Below, piece by piece: positions 28,390 through 37,211 of a stretch of DNA of 64,000 bases. The translations under genes were made by a program, and so were the position numbers. A model generated the notes under the pieces. It saw nothing but the letters and a program-made list of their open reading frames with translations. It had not been told where the DNA came from and searched no databases. The stretch covers positions 68,930 to 132,929 of the forward strand of contig CAWCJC010000005.1 of assembly GCA_963795835.1 (NCBI GenBank), read 5' to 3'. This DNA comes from JALYXI01 sp963795835 (lineage in GTDB: Bacteria; Acidobacteriota; Terriglobia; Bryobacterales; Bryobacteraceae). The stretch's first letter is position 1. Each line of letters begins with the position of its first letter.

Positions 28390-28428
28390 CGACGCTCCCG
28401 GCAATCCCGGGAGCGTCGTTTTGTTTTT
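28390..28428 (+). terminator. Rho-independent terminator after the FecR gene
   Basis: A perfect 12-bp stem (CGACGCTCCCGG / CCGGGAGCGTCG) with a 5-base loop, followed by TTTTGTTTTT. This is the strongest intrinsic terminator in the window. Confidence 0.95.
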
Positions 28429-28436
28429 AAGGCTGT

Positions 28437-28442
28437 TATCTT
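28437..28442 (+). promoter_or_regulatory. Putative -10 element (TATCTT) of the DUF481 gene
   Basis: TATCTT lies 6 bases before the ATG at 28449, just downstream of the terminator, with no Shine-Dalgarno sequence. Confidence 0.45.
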
Positions 28443-28448
28443 TACTGA

Positions 28449-29514
28449 ATGCGTCGTTGCAGTTTTATTCCGGTATTGCTCATTTATTCTCTTGGACATT
28501 CGGCTTTTGCCGATCAAATCACCTTAAAAAATGGTGACCGCATTACGGGAGAGATCGTTAAGAAAGACGAAAAAGTAATTACAGTAAAAAGCGCATTCTT
28601 CGGGACTGTTGTCGTGCCGTGGGGAGAAATCCAGACCGTAAAGTCGGACACGCCTGTGACCGTTGTACTGGAAGGCGGCGAAACTCTCAAAGCCACGCTC
28701 GCTCCGGCCGAGGGCAAAGTCGAGTTGGTTGAGCAACGCCGGACGCTGGAACCGGGCCAGGTTGCGGCCATCCGCAATGCAGCGGAGGAAGCTGCCTTTG
28801 AGCGCTTGGAACATCCGCGCTTGTACGACCTCTGGGTTGGAACGGGGACCTTCGGAATCGCCGGCACTAGCGGGAACGCTGAAACCAGGACGCTAAACGC
28901 CGCTTTCACCGCCGCGCGAGAAACTCGGCACGATAAGACAACACTGAACTTCCATGCCATTAAATCGACTAGCGTGGTGAATCAAGTGAAGGCGGACACC
29001 GCGCAGGCCATTCAGGGCGGCATTTCTTACGACCGTGAAATTACCAGGCGTCTCTTCCTGAATGCGTTCAACGACTACGAATACGACAAATTCCAGAACG
29101 TCGATTTGCGCGCGACGTTTGGCGGCGGGGCCGGCCTGCATCTATGGAAAAGGGAAGGAAAGGGGTTTTCTGGATGTGATTGCCGGTGGAGATTACGATC
29201 GGGCGAAATTCGGGGCGGATCGGATCAGGGGTGGCTATACGGAAAGCTCTGGCGAGATCTTCTTCGGGGATGACATGGCTTACAAGCTGCGACCCTCCTC
29301 CGCGATTACGCAAACGTTCCGCATGTTCAACAATTTGACGAACACCGGGAGCTATCGGATCAATGCGGACATCGGGTTCAATACTCGGGTGATGAAGTGG
29401 CTGACATGGAACGTGACGTTAAGCGACCGCTACTTAAGCAATCCCGCACCGTTCAGGAAAACCAACGATCTGATTTATGCAACCGGGCTGGGGCTTACGT
29501 TTTCGTTGAAATAG
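28449..29514 (+). CDS. DUF481 family outer-membrane-type protein, interrupted by a frameshift
   Basis: An exported protein: signal peptide about 1-21 (FIPVLLIYSLGHSAFA), then a small beta domain (ITLKNGDRITGEIVKKDEK, a pattern seen in front of DUF481 barrels), and a C-terminal DUF481 beta-barrel (SGNAETRTLNAAFTAAR, alternating strands to the final Leu-Lys). The frame breaks in GGGGTTTT at 29162-29169, where one base is extra: WKREGKGF continues as LDVIAGGDYDRAKF. Joined length is 354 residues. Leaderless start predicted. Probably an outer-membrane protein of unknown cargo. Confidence 0.82.
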
Positions 29515-29517
29515 CAC

Positions 29518-29955
29518 CTACTCCAAGTAAGCGAGAATCCGGGACTTCACGATCTGAGCCGTAGGAGAATCCACCGCAATGACCAGGACGGTATCGTCGC
29601 CCGCGATCGTGCCTGCCACTTCAGGCCAATCTTCATTGTCCAGCGCAACGGCGATGATACTTGCGTGCCCGGGATCGGTCTTCAGCACAATCTGATTTTG
29701 GGCTAAACGAACATCGCGGAGAAAATCCGCGACCAAGCCGCCGAGCTGCGGGATGGTTTGCTCATCGGCAGCGCTAAGTTCCTGGTAGCCGTTGGAGGTT
29801 TTGACCAATTGCAGCTCACGGAGGTCGCGAGAAAGAGTGACCTGGGTGGCGATGATGCCTTCGTTCTTCAGTTCAAGCGCCAAATCGTCCTGGGTGTGGA
29901 TCGACTTTCCGCGAATCAGCTTGAGGATCTGACCCTGGCGGTAGCTCTTGGTCAT
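29518..29955 (-). CDS. argR: Arginine repressor
   Basis: A 145-residue ArgR/AhrC-type regulator. N-terminal winged helix-turn-helix (RQGQILKLIRGKSIHTQDDLALELK, ATQVTLSRDLRELQLVK) and a C-terminal hexamerisation and arginine-binding domain (TDPGHASIIAVALDNEDWPEVAGTIAGDDTVLVI), with the GDD arginine contact. It is the last gene of argF-argG-argH-argR and overlaps argH by 4 bases, so it is probably autoregulated through the ARG boxes before argF. Confidence 0.95.
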   Translation of the reverse strand: MTKSYRQGQILKLIRGKSIHTQDDLALELKNEGIIATQVTLSRDLRELQLVKTSNGYQELSAADEQTIPQLGGLVADFLRDVRLAQNQIVLKTDPGHASIIAVALDNEDWPEVAGTIAGDDTVLVIAVDSPTAQIVKSRILAYLE

Positions 29956-31310
29956 ACGGTGGCGCGCGATAGAGTGGCACGCGCGGCCTGCAATGCTTTC
30001 GCAACAGCGCCCGGGCCCGTGCCGCCAGGGAGTTCTCGGGTTTTCATCCCTTCCCGGGGGTCTAGAAAACGGGCGATTTCGGGAGTAAACTCAGGCGAGA
30101 ATTTGGCCAGCGATTCGGCATTCCACTCCGACGGCTTTTTGCCGGCCAGGACGAGCTTCCCGACTAGTTGATGAGCCTGATGGAAAGGCACGCCGGAGCG
30201 GGCCAGAGCTTCGGCGAGATCCGTGGCAACAGCCCAGCTTGCCTCGGCGGAAGCGAGCGGGACTTCGGGATGGAGGACGACGGTTTCCGCGGTAACACGC
30301 GCCATTTCCAGTGAGCCCGCAAGCTGATCGGCAGCGTGAAACAGCGGCTCCTTATCCTCCTGCATGTCACGGTTGTAAGTCAGGGGCAGGCCTTTCATTG
30401 TGATCATCAGAGCGTTCAGCGCGCCCATGACACTGCCGCACTTGCCTCTTATCAGCTCGAGCGAATCAGGATTCTTCTTCTGCGGCATCAGGCTGGAACC
30501 GCTGGTAACGCCATCGCCCAGTTCGATCCAGCCGAACTCTTCGGACGAATAGAGAATCCAGTCTTCGCATACGCGGCTCAGGTGCAGCATGGTGGTGGAG
30601 GCGGCGTAGAGGAAGTCGAGAACGAAGTCTCGATCAGCAGAAACATCCAAGCTGTTGGTGGAGACGCGCGCGAATTCAAGATCGCGAGCGATGCGTTCGC
30701 GGTCGAACGGGAAGCCACTTCCGGCTAAAGCGCCGGAGCCGAGCGGCAGCACGTCGATCCGGCGCCGAGCCTCGGCAAAGCGGTCGCGGTCGCGAGTGAA
30801 CATATCGAAATACGCCAGCAGGTAATGCGCCCAGAGCACAGGTTGCGCTCGGCGGGTATGAGTATATCCGGGAATGATGGCAGCCGGGTACTTGTCCGCC
30901 AAATCGAGCAAGGAATTGAGCCAATCGCGGAGAAGGACGTCGACGCGGTCGCATTGGTCGCGCAGCCAGAGGCGAGTATCGAGCGAAACCTGTTCGTTGC
31001 GGGACCGGCCCGTATGGATTTTGTCGGCGACGTCACCCGCGACTTCTTTCAGGCGGCGAATGACAAACGTATGGATGTCTTCATCGGTGGCATCGGCCGG
31101 GACGGGCTCCCGGCGAATCGTGGTGAGCGCGTCAAAGATGCGGCCGCGCTCGTCCGCGGTCAGGATCCCGATATCTTCCAGTGCGCGCGCGAAGGCCTGC
31201 GAACCCCGGATATCGGCATCGAGCAGCCGCCGGTCGAAATGGAGAGATCCGGAGAAGCGTTCGAACACTTCCGACGGTCCGGTTTCGAAGCGGCCTCCCC
31301 AAAGCTTCAT
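29952..31310 (-). CDS. argH: Argininosuccinate lyase
   Basis: Last enzyme of arginine synthesis, splitting argininosuccinate into arginine and fumarate. Family signature GSSLMPQKKNPDSLELIRGK with the catalytic Ser, plus HTGRSRNEQVSLDTRLW and GYTHTRRAQPVLWAHYL. 452 residues, full length. Overlaps argG by 4 bases at its start and argR by 4 bases at its end, which indicates translational coupling along the operon. Confidence 0.97.
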   Translation of the reverse strand: MKLWGGRFETGPSEVFERFSGSLHFDRRLLDADIRGSQAFARALEDIGILTADERGRIFDALTTIRREPVPADATDEDIHTFVIRRLKEVAGDVADKIHTGRSRNEQVSLDTRLWLRDQCDRVDVLLRDWLNSLLDLADKYPAAIIPGYTHTRRAQPVLWAHYLLAYFDMFTRDRDRFAEARRRIDVLPLGSGALAGSGFPFDRERIARDLEFARVSTNSLDVSADRDFVLDFLYAASTTMLHLSRVCEDWILYSSEEFGWIELGDGVTSGSSLMPQKKNPDSLELIRGKCGSVMGALNALMITMKGLPLTYNRDMQEDKEPLFHAADQLAGSLEMARVTAETVVLHPEVPLASAEASWAVATDLAEALARSGVPFHQAHQLVGKLVLAGKKPSEWNAESLAKFSPEFTPEIARFLDPREGMKTRELPGGTGPGAVAKALQAARATLSRATV

Positions 31311-32521
31311 TTCTTGTTCGCCTGCAGCTGAAGAGCGCGAACCTGCATAGGCAGGCCGATCAGATTGATGAAGCCACGCGCGTCTTTCTGATCGTAGTCA
31401 GCGCCCATGGTGAAGCTGGCGATGGACATGGAGTAGAGCGAGTAGGGCGATTTGCGGCTGACGGGCTGCAGGTTGCCTTTGTACAGCCGGAGTGTGACTT
31501 CGCCAGTGGTGGTTTCGCTGACCACGTCAAAGAAGGCGTCTAGCGCTTCACGGAGGGGCGTGAACCAGAGGCCGTTATAGACCATCTCTGCGTAATCGAG
31601 CGCCAGCCGCTGCTTGTAGTGGGAGGTGTTCTTGTCGAGCGTGAGCGCTTCCAGTTCACGATGCGCCGCCATAATGAGCGTGCCGCCTGGAGTTTCATAG
31701 CAGCCGCGCGACTTCATGCCGACAAAGCGGTTTTCGACAAGATCGATGCGGCCGATGCCGTTTTCGCCTGCGACCGCGTTGAGCTTCTCAAGCAGTGCGA
31801 CGGGCGCAAGTTTCTCGCCATCCACCGAGACGGCATTGCCCTTTTCAAAACCGATAGTGACGTCGGTGGGGTGATCAGGAGCTTCGGCGGGGCTCTTGGT
31901 CAGCATCCACACGCGGTCGGAAGGCGCGTTTGCGGGGTCTTCCAGTTCAGCGCCTTCGTGCGAGATGTGCCAGATATTTCGATCGCGGCTGTAAATCTTG
32001 GCGGCGGATTGCTGAACAGGAACATTGTGGGCGGCCGCGTATTCCAGAGCGTCTTCACGGGAAACGATATCCCACACGCGCCAGGGTGCGATGACGGGAA
32101 GGTGGGGTGCCAGCGCTTTGTACGTGAGTTCGAAGCGGACTTGGTCGTTGCCTTTGCCGGTGCAGCCGTGCGCGAGAGCATCGCACCCCGTGGCAAGCGC
32201 AACATCGACTTGCTTCTTCGCGAGCAGCGGCCGGGCGATAGAAGTGCCGAGCAGGTATTTGTGCTCATACACGCCGCCGGCGCGCACCATTCGCCAGACG
32301 TATTGCGAAACGAACTCTTCGCGTAAGTCTGCGATGACGACTTCATCGGCGCCCGTGGCCCGCGCCTTCGCTTCGAGACCGGTCAGCTCATCGCCCCCCT
32401 GGCCGATATCGCCGCAGACCGCGACGATTTTGGCCCCCGCGTAGTGCTCCTTCAGCCACGGAATGATGATGGAGGTGTCGAGACCACCCGAATAAGCGAG
32501 CGCAATTTTCTTGATAGGCAT
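31307..32521 (-). CDS. argG: Argininosuccinate synthase
   Basis: Condenses citrulline with aspartate using ATP. P-loop-like ATP pyrophosphatase motif ALAYSGGLDTSIIIPWL at the N-terminus, ATGCDALAHGCTGKGNDQVRFEL and GIGRIDLVENRFVGMKSRG. 404 residues, the usual length for the non-fusion type. It has its own TATAAG hexamer 7 bases before the ATG, so besides readthrough from argF it may be transcribed as a leaderless mRNA. Confidence 0.97.
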   Translation of the reverse strand: MPIKKIALAYSGGLDTSIIIPWLKEHYAGAKIVAVCGDIGQGGDELTGLEAKARATGADEVVIADLREEFVSQYVWRMVRAGGVYEHKYLLGTSIARPLLAKKQVDVALATGCDALAHGCTGKGNDQVRFELTYKALAPHLPVIAPWRVWDIVSREDALEYAAAHNVPVQQSAAKIYSRDRNIWHISHEGAELEDPANAPSDRVWMLTKSPAEAPDHPTDVTIGFEKGNAVSVDGEKLAPVALLEKLNAVAGENGIGRIDLVENRFVGMKSRGCYETPGGTLIMAAHRELEALTLDKNTSHYKQRLALDYAEMVYNGLWFTPLREALDAFFDVVSETTTGEVTLRLYKGNLQPVSRKSPYSLYSMSIASFTMGADYDQKDARGFINLIGLPMQVRALQLQANKK

Positions 32522-32528
32522 AGTTGAT

Positions 32529-32534
32529 CTTATA
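32529..32534 (-). promoter_or_regulatory. Putative internal -10 element (TATAAG) of argG
   Basis: TATAAG on the minus strand lies 7 bases before the argG ATG (32521) in the 34-base argF-argG gap, with no Shine-Dalgarno sequence. Confidence 0.4.
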
Positions 32535-32555
32535 GTTTTGGGCGTGAGAAGTGGA

Positions 32556-33475
32556 TTACAGAAGCATCAGAAGAAGGGCTTTCTGCGCGTGAAGCCGGTT
32601 TTCGGCTTGCTGGAAGACCACCGAGCGAGGGCATTCCAGAACGGCGTCCGTTACTTCTTCACCGCGATGAGCGGGTAGGCAATGCAGGAAAATCGCATTC
32701 TGACGAGCTTTCGAGAAAAGCCGCTCATTCACCTGGAAAGGATGAAAGACCTCGCGGCGCCCGAAGGCTTCGTCTTCCTGGCCCATGCTGGCCCAGACGT
32801 CGGTATAGACTGCATCGGCCTCAGCTAAAGCTTCCGCGGGATCGTGGGTCACGGTTACAGAGGATTGCGATATCGCAGCAAGGCCTTCAGCTTGAGACAG
32901 AATGCCCGGGTTGGGCGCGTAACCCTCAGGACAAGCGAGCGCAAAATTCATGCCAAGCCGTGAGGCGCTCAGCATCAGCGAGTGCGCCACGTTATTCCCA
33001 TCGCCCAGGAACGCCAGTTTGCGTCCACGCAGGCTGCCCAAGTGTTCTGTAAGCGTCAGGATGTCAGCCAGAGCTTGGCAGGGATGATACAGATCGCTCA
33101 ATGCGTTAATCACCGGCACCGAAGACCATTTGGCCAGCGAATCGACGGTGTTTTGCGTAAACGTTCTGGCTACAATCACGTTCACCCAGCGGTCGAGATT
33201 ACGGGCGATGTCCTGAATGGGTTCACGCGCGCCAATGGGACCATCGATGAAAACGGAGTTTCCGCCCATCTGCTGGATGGCAAGTTCGAAAGTAAAGCGC
33301 GTACGGAGGGAGGGTTTTTCGAAAAGGAGGGCAGCGGAACGATTCTGCGCTGCGTGGGAAAATTCGGCAGGGTGGCTCTTGATATTCTTAGCCAGCTCAA
33401 GAGAGAGGTCAGCTCATCGTCGGAGATTTGAAGATCTCGCGAGAAGTCAGGAGCGGAGATTTTCGCTACGAGCAA
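32556..33475 (-). CDS. argF: Ornithine carbamoyltransferase, interrupted by a frameshift
   Basis: Forms citrulline from ornithine and carbamoyl phosphate. After the break the frame reads FEKPSLRTRFTFELAIQQMGG (carbamoyl-phosphate site SLRTR), FLGDGNNVAHS, TDVWASMGQEDE and FLHCLPAHRGEEV (ornithine-binding Cys). The N-terminal frame gives ISDDELTSLL. One base is missing near 33400; adding it gives LTSLLELAKNIKSHP. With the TTG at 33475 as start the joined product is 306 residues, the family norm. The upstream ATG at 33505 lies within an ARG box and is unlikely. First gene of the operon. Confidence 0.92.
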
Positions 33476-33484
33476 CCGAAGGCA

Positions 33485-33518
33485 TGTATTTTTATTCAAA
33501 CACATGCATATTTAATCA
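33485..33518 (-). promoter_or_regulatory. Tandem ARG boxes (ArgR operator) upstream of argF
   Basis: Two 14-bp sites match the ArgR consensus TGAATWWWWATTCA: TGTATTTTTATTCA (33485-33498, 13 of 14) and TGCATATTTAATCA (33505-33518, 12 of 14). Their centres are 20 bp apart, on the same face of the helix as in known ArgR operators. A TTGACT hexamer (minus strand, 33523-33518) abuts the distal box. ArgR is encoded at the end of the same operon. Confidence 0.85.
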
Positions 33519-33525
33519 GTCAAGA

Positions 33526-33546
33526 CGGCTCTCGGAAGGAGAGCCG
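33526..33546 (-). terminator. Hairpin between csbD-like gene and argF
   Basis: CGGCTCTC and GAGAGCCG form an 8-bp stem with a 5-base loop, located after the stop of the CsbD-like gene. There is only a short, interrupted T stretch, so it is a probable but not certain terminator separating the two units. Confidence 0.55.
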
Positions 33547-33561
33547 CCCCGTTAAACCAAG

Positions 33562-33741
33562 CTATTTTTCAAATACCTTTTCCACGTCGCCGACCTTCTT
33601 TTGCACCTTGCCGCCGAGCTTCTCCGCTTCGCCTTCCGCCTCTAGTTTGCGGTCTCCGGTTACATGGCCGAGTCCGGCTTTGACAGAACCGGCGGCTTGC
33701 TTTCCGAGTCCTTCGGCTTTATCTTTCACACTATCTGACAT
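33562..33741 (-). CDS. CsbD family stress-response protein
   Basis: A 59-residue, highly charged protein beginning MSDSVKDKAEGLGKQAAGSVK and continuing GHVTGDRKLEAEGEAEKLGGK, the CsbD signature. CsbD proteins are abundant in general stress in several bacteria; the molecular role is unknown. AGGTGA lies 7 bases before the ATG at 33741. A hairpin follows the stop and then the argF regulatory region. Confidence 0.9.
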   Translation of the reverse strand: MSDSVKDKAEGLGKQAAGSVKAGLGHVTGDRKLEAEGEAEKLGGKVQKKVGDVEKVFEK

Positions 33742-33820
33742 GGGAAAATCACCTCACGTATGATGAAGCACTTTGGCTTCCTTTTCTCCGGGGCCGTGTA
33801 TGCTGGCCTAAGGGGGTGAG

Positions 33821-34663
33821 ATGGCCAAAACGCAGTATGGTGTGATGCAGGGCCGCCTTTCTCCACCTGAGAATGGCCGTTTCCAGGCGTTTCCCAGAAA
33901 TTCCTGGAGAGAAGAATTTGCCCGCGCCCGCGAAGCCGGCTTTAGCTACATTGAGTGGATCCATGATGAATACGGACGCACGGCCAATCCAATTTTTTCA
34001 GAAGAGGGCCGCGCCGAAATCGCGGAACTGAAGTCGGCTTATGGAATTGAAACGCCCGCATTATGTGGAGATTGGCTGATGGATTTTCCGCTGATTCGCT
34101 GCACAGGGGAGGAACGCGCATCGCGGGAGGCGCATCTGCGTGCGTTGATTGGACTCGCTGCGAAAATTGGCGCGAAGAGAATGGTTCTCCCTTTTGTGGA
34201 CGATTCGCGAATCGCAACAACCTATGAACAGGCGGAGGTGGCAGAAGTACTTTGGAGGCTGGTTCCTTTCGCCAAAGAACACAGCGTCGAATTGCATTTG
34301 GAGGCTGATTTTCCCCCAGCCGAGTTCGCGCGATTCCTTGAACTGGTAGATGACCCGTTTGTCAAAGTAAATTGGGATTCCGGGAATTCCTCCGGTTTGG
34401 GATACAGAGCGCACGAAGAGTTTGCGGCTTATGGCTCCCGGTTGGGTTCGGTTCACATCAAAGACAGGTTCCGCAAGACCGAAGGGGGAGTGGAAACACG
34501 TCCGCTGGGCCAGGGCTCGGCCGATTTCGACGATGTCTTTCAATCCTTGCGAACTCTTGGGTATTCAGGGGGGCTGACATTGCAGGTTGCGCGCGGAAAG
34601 GATGGGGAAGAGGTGGAATTTTTGCGCCGGCAATTAGCATTTGTGAAGGATCGCTGGGACTGA
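33821..34663 (+). CDS. Sugar phosphate isomerase/epimerase family protein (TIM barrel)
   Basis: A 280-residue xylose-isomerase-like TIM barrel (AP endonuclease 2 family). It opens with GVMQGRLSPPENGRFQAFP, seen in a subgroup associated with surface-sugar clusters; ESxxxxE-type metal ligands are suggested by HLEADFPPAEF, VNWDSGNSSGLGY and SVHIKDR. ATG at 33821 with AGGGGGTGAG just upstream. Its stop overlaps the start of an SDR gene (TGATG), and two more SDR genes follow. Substrate unknown; a sugar or sugar-acid intermediate is likely. Confidence 0.82.
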   Translation: MAKTQYGVMQGRLSPPENGRFQAFPRNSWREEFARAREAGFSYIEWIHDEYGRTANPIFSEEGRAEIAELKSAYGIETPALCGDWLMDFPLIRCTGEERASREAHLRALIGLAAKIGAKRMVLPFVDDSRIATTYEQAEVAEVLWRLVPFAKEHSVELHLEADFPPAEFARFLELVDDPFVKVNWDSGNSSGLGYRAHEEFAAYGSRLGSVHIKDRFRKTEGGVETRPLGQGSADFDDVFQSLRTLGYSGGLTLQVARGKDGEEVEFLRRQLAFVKDRWD

Positions 34664-35520
34664 TGCCATTAAGCCCAGAAGAGTTAACGTTGAACCGTTT
34701 GTTCTCCCTGGAGGGCAAGACGGCGGTGCTCACGGGCGCCTCCGGTTTTCTGGGGCGAACGTTCGCGCTTGCGCTTTTGGCAAACGGCGCGCGCGTGGTT
34801 GCTTTGGGCCGCAGCGAGCGGCTCAAAGCGGAAGCCGCGGTATGGGCGGACCGATTCGGTCCGGAGAAAATTGCGGTCCGCCAAATTGATATGTATGACA
34901 GCCCGGCTCTGAACGAATTATGCGATGAGCTCGCGGCTAAGGAGAAATCGATCGATATTCTTGTCAACAATGCACACGAATTGGGGGCCGGAACGGGCTT
35001 CAACGTACCCGAAGGGTCGCTTGAAAATTCAACGTTCGATCAGTGGATGAAGAATTTGCAGGGCGGGGTGTATTGGTCGGTCCAGACCACTCAGAGATTG
35101 GGAATCCGTATGCGCGATGCCGGGCACGGTTCGATTGTGAATATCGCAACCATGTACGCCACCGTGGCACCACGGCCGCAGCTGTATGAAGGCACGACAT
35201 CGCTGAATCCTCCCGGCTATTCGGCTTCCAAAGCCGCGCTTGCTGCGTTTACCCGGTATACGGCAAGTTTCTGGGGCAGCTCCGGCGTGAGGGCAAATTG
35301 TATTTCTCCTGGACCGTTTTCCAACACGGAAGATGTAGGCAGCCAGAACGCAGTAACGGAAGATTCGCCCTTCGTCCAAAGGCTCAAGGGTTATACAGTG
35401 CTGAACAGAATCGGCCGGCCGGTGGAGTTGTGTGGCGCGCTCATCTTCCTGGCTTCTGACGCCAGCAGCTATGTCACTGGGCAGAATCTCATCGTTGACG
35501 GCGGCTGGACGGCAGTATAA
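34663..35520 (+). CDS. SDR family NAD(P)-dependent oxidoreductase (1 of 3)
   Basis: A classical short-chain dehydrogenase of 285 residues: cofactor motif TGASGFLG, NNAHELG, catalytic Ser region NIATMYATVAP, and Tyr-Lys in GYSASKAALAAF. The C-terminus ends DASSYVTGQNLIVDGGW, shared with the third SDR of the cluster, so these two are the closer pair. The start overlaps the isomerase stop by one base. Probably oxidises or reduces a sugar hydroxyl; no substrate can be named. Confidence 0.88.
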   Translation: MPLSPEELTLNRLFSLEGKTAVLTGASGFLGRTFALALLANGARVVALGRSERLKAEAAVWADRFGPEKIAVRQIDMYDSPALNELCDELAAKEKSIDILVNNAHELGAGTGFNVPEGSLENSTFDQWMKNLQGGVYWSVQTTQRLGIRMRDAGHGSIVNIATMYATVAPRPQLYEGTTSLNPPGYSASKAALAAFTRYTASFWGSSGVRANCISPGPFSNTEDVGSQNAVTEDSPFVQRLKGYTVLNRIGRPVELCGALIFLASDASSYVTGQNLIVDGGWTAV

Positions 35521-35534
35521 GACGCGATATAGAC

Positions 35535-36299
35535 ATGGATCTCAAGCTTTCGAGTCAGGTAGCTTTTGTCGCGGGATCTTCCCGGGGTATTGGGCGAGCA
35601 ATTGCGGCGGCGTTGCTGGCTGAGGGCGCTCGCGTAATCCTCACGGGCCGTGATGCCGAACGCCTTGCCGCAACGGAACGCGAACTGAATGCGGGCACCC
35701 GCGTCCTTTCGATTGCAGGCGATTTCTCCCTCAAACACACCATTGATGCTGCGTTCGATCGGGCGTCGCGGCATTTCGGGCAAATCGATCACCTAATTGC
35801 GAATCTGGGCACCGGCTCAGGAAAGCCGGGATGGGACCAAGAAGAAGACGAGTGGGTTCGGCTGTTCGAGGCAAATTTCTTCGGGTCCGTCCGTTTGGCG
35901 CGCGCTGCCGTACCCTATTTGCGTGGGCGCGATTCGTCGATCCTCTTCATTTCCTCGATCGTTGCGCTGGAAGCTACGCCCGCGCCGCTGCCTTACTCCG
36001 CCGCAAAAGCAGCGCTGAACAACTATGCCAAGAACTTATCCAGGCAGTTGGCTCCGGAGAGGATTCGGGTAAACACAATTTGTCCCGGAAACATCTACTT
36101 CCCGGGCGGGTCCTGGGACCGCCACTTGGCGAGTCGCAGGGAACAGGTAGAGAAGATGCTGAGTACCGAGGTTCCGCAAGGCCGCTTTGGATCGCCGGAA
36201 GAGATTGCTTCTCTTGCCGCGTATCTTTGCTCCACCGCTGCCGCCTTCTCGACGGGTGCAGCTTATGTCGTTGACGGCGGGCAGACGAAATGCCCTTAG
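35535..36299 (+). CDS. SDR family NAD(P)-dependent oxidoreductase (2 of 3)
   Basis: A classical SDR of 254 residues with GSSRGIGRAIAAALLAEGA, catalytic Ser in FISSIVALE, and PYSAAKAALNNYAK (Tyr and Lys). It differs from its neighbours: the NAG-type motif is replaced by ANLGTGSG, and NTICPGNIYFPGGSWD follows the active site. This form resembles beta-ketoacyl-reductase-like SDRs found in sugar-acid clusters. It lies 14 bases after the first SDR. Confidence 0.87.
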   Translation: MDLKLSSQVAFVAGSSRGIGRAIAAALLAEGARVILTGRDAERLAATERELNAGTRVLSIAGDFSLKHTIDAAFDRASRHFGQIDHLIANLGTGSGKPGWDQEEDEWVRLFEANFFGSVRLARAAVPYLRGRDSSILFISSIVALEATPAPLPYSAAKAALNNYAKNLSRQLAPERIRVNTICPGNIYFPGGSWDRHLASRREQVEKMLSTEVPQGRFGSPEEIASLAAYLCSTAAAFSTGAAYVVDGGQTKCP

Positions 36300-36332
36300 C
36301 GGGCAGCACGCGATAACGACGTTTTGCGAAAC

Positions 36333-36338
36333 TAGAAT
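36333..36338 (+). promoter_or_regulatory. Putative -10 element (TAGAAT) of the third SDR gene
   Basis: TAGAAT lies 6 bases before the ATG at 36345, without a Shine-Dalgarno sequence, so this gene may have its own leaderless transcript. Confidence 0.45.
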
Positions 36339-36344
36339 GCGTAC

Positions 36345-37190
36345 ATGATCGATTCACCAAACCGCGCGCAAAGTTTGTTCGACCTTACAGGGCGTGTTGC
36401 TATTGTTACCGGCGGAGCAGGCCTGCTGGGATTTCATCATGGCGCGATTCTGGCGGCCGCGGGGGCCCATGTGGTGCTGCTCGACCTTTCGCAATCAAAC
36501 CCGTCAATGCGCGCCGGGGAACTCGAATCAGCCCACGGCCCGAAATGTTTAGGCTTGTCGGTGGATATTACGGACGAACCATCGCTGACGCAGGCTCGGA
36601 ACCAGATTCTACAGGAATTCGGGCGCATTGATATTTTGATTAATAACGCAGCAAACAATCCCAAAGTAGAAGACACAAAGACGGGCCAGCAGTGGTCGAG
36701 GCTGGAGAATTTCCCCCTTGAAGTTTGGAATCAAGACATCGCGGTTGGCCTCACCGGAGCTTTCCTTTGTTCCCGTGTGTTTGGCGTAGAGATGGTAAAA
36801 CGAAACTCCGGAGTGATCCTGAACATCTCTTCGGACCTGGGGGTGATTGCTCCCGATCAACGCCTTTACCAGAAGCCGGGGCTGCCTCCAGAACAGCAAC
36901 CGGTAAAGCCCGTGACTTACTCTGTTGTGAAAACCGCGCTCATCGGCTTGACCCGCTATCTTTCCACTTATTGGTGCAATAATAACATCCGTGTAAATGC
37001 AATTTCGCCGGGCGGAGTTGCCAATGGCCAACCGGAGGAATTTACCGATAAACTTCACCGCCTGATTCCGATGGGGCGAATGGCGGCGAAGGACGAATAC
37101 CAGGGTGCCATCTTGTTTTTGTGCTCCGACGCAAGCTCTTATATGACGGGACAGAACCTGATCGTGGACGGCGGCCGCAGCGTACTTTAG
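36345..37190 (+). CDS. SDR family NAD(P)-dependent oxidoreductase (3 of 3)
   Basis: A 281-residue SDR: FDLTGRVAIVTGGAGLLGFHHG, NNAANNP, Ser in LNISSDLGVIAP, and TYSVVKTALIGLTRYL with the catalytic Tyr and Lys. The inserted loop PDQRLYQKPGLPPEQQP after the Ser and the ending DASSYMTGQNLIVDGG are shared with nonulosonate- and surface-polysaccharide-cluster SDRs. It has its own TAGAAT box although it lies 45 bases after the second SDR. Confidence 0.87.
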   Translation: MIDSPNRAQSLFDLTGRVAIVTGGAGLLGFHHGAILAAAGAHVVLLDLSQSNPSMRAGELESAHGPKCLGLSVDITDEPSLTQARNQILQEFGRIDILINNAANNPKVEDTKTGQQWSRLENFPLEVWNQDIAVGLTGAFLCSRVFGVEMVKRNSGVILNISSDLGVIAPDQRLYQKPGLPPEQQPVKPVTYSVVKTALIGLTRYLSTYWCNNNIRVNAISPGGVANGQPEEFTDKLHRLIPMGRMAAKDEYQGAILFLCSDASSYMTGQNLIVDGGRSVL

Positions 37191-37211
37191 TGTGATAAGC
37201 AAGGGACTTAG

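Noticed and set aside
33503..33505. ATG at 33505 as the argF start
   Set aside because: It lies inside the distal ARG box and would add ten residues unlike any OTCase; TTG 33475 gives the normal length.
34372..34662. Extended start of the first SDR inside the isomerase gene
   Set aside because: The extra segment overlaps the isomerase in another frame and lacks SDR character; ATG 34663 overlaps the isomerase stop as in a normal operon.
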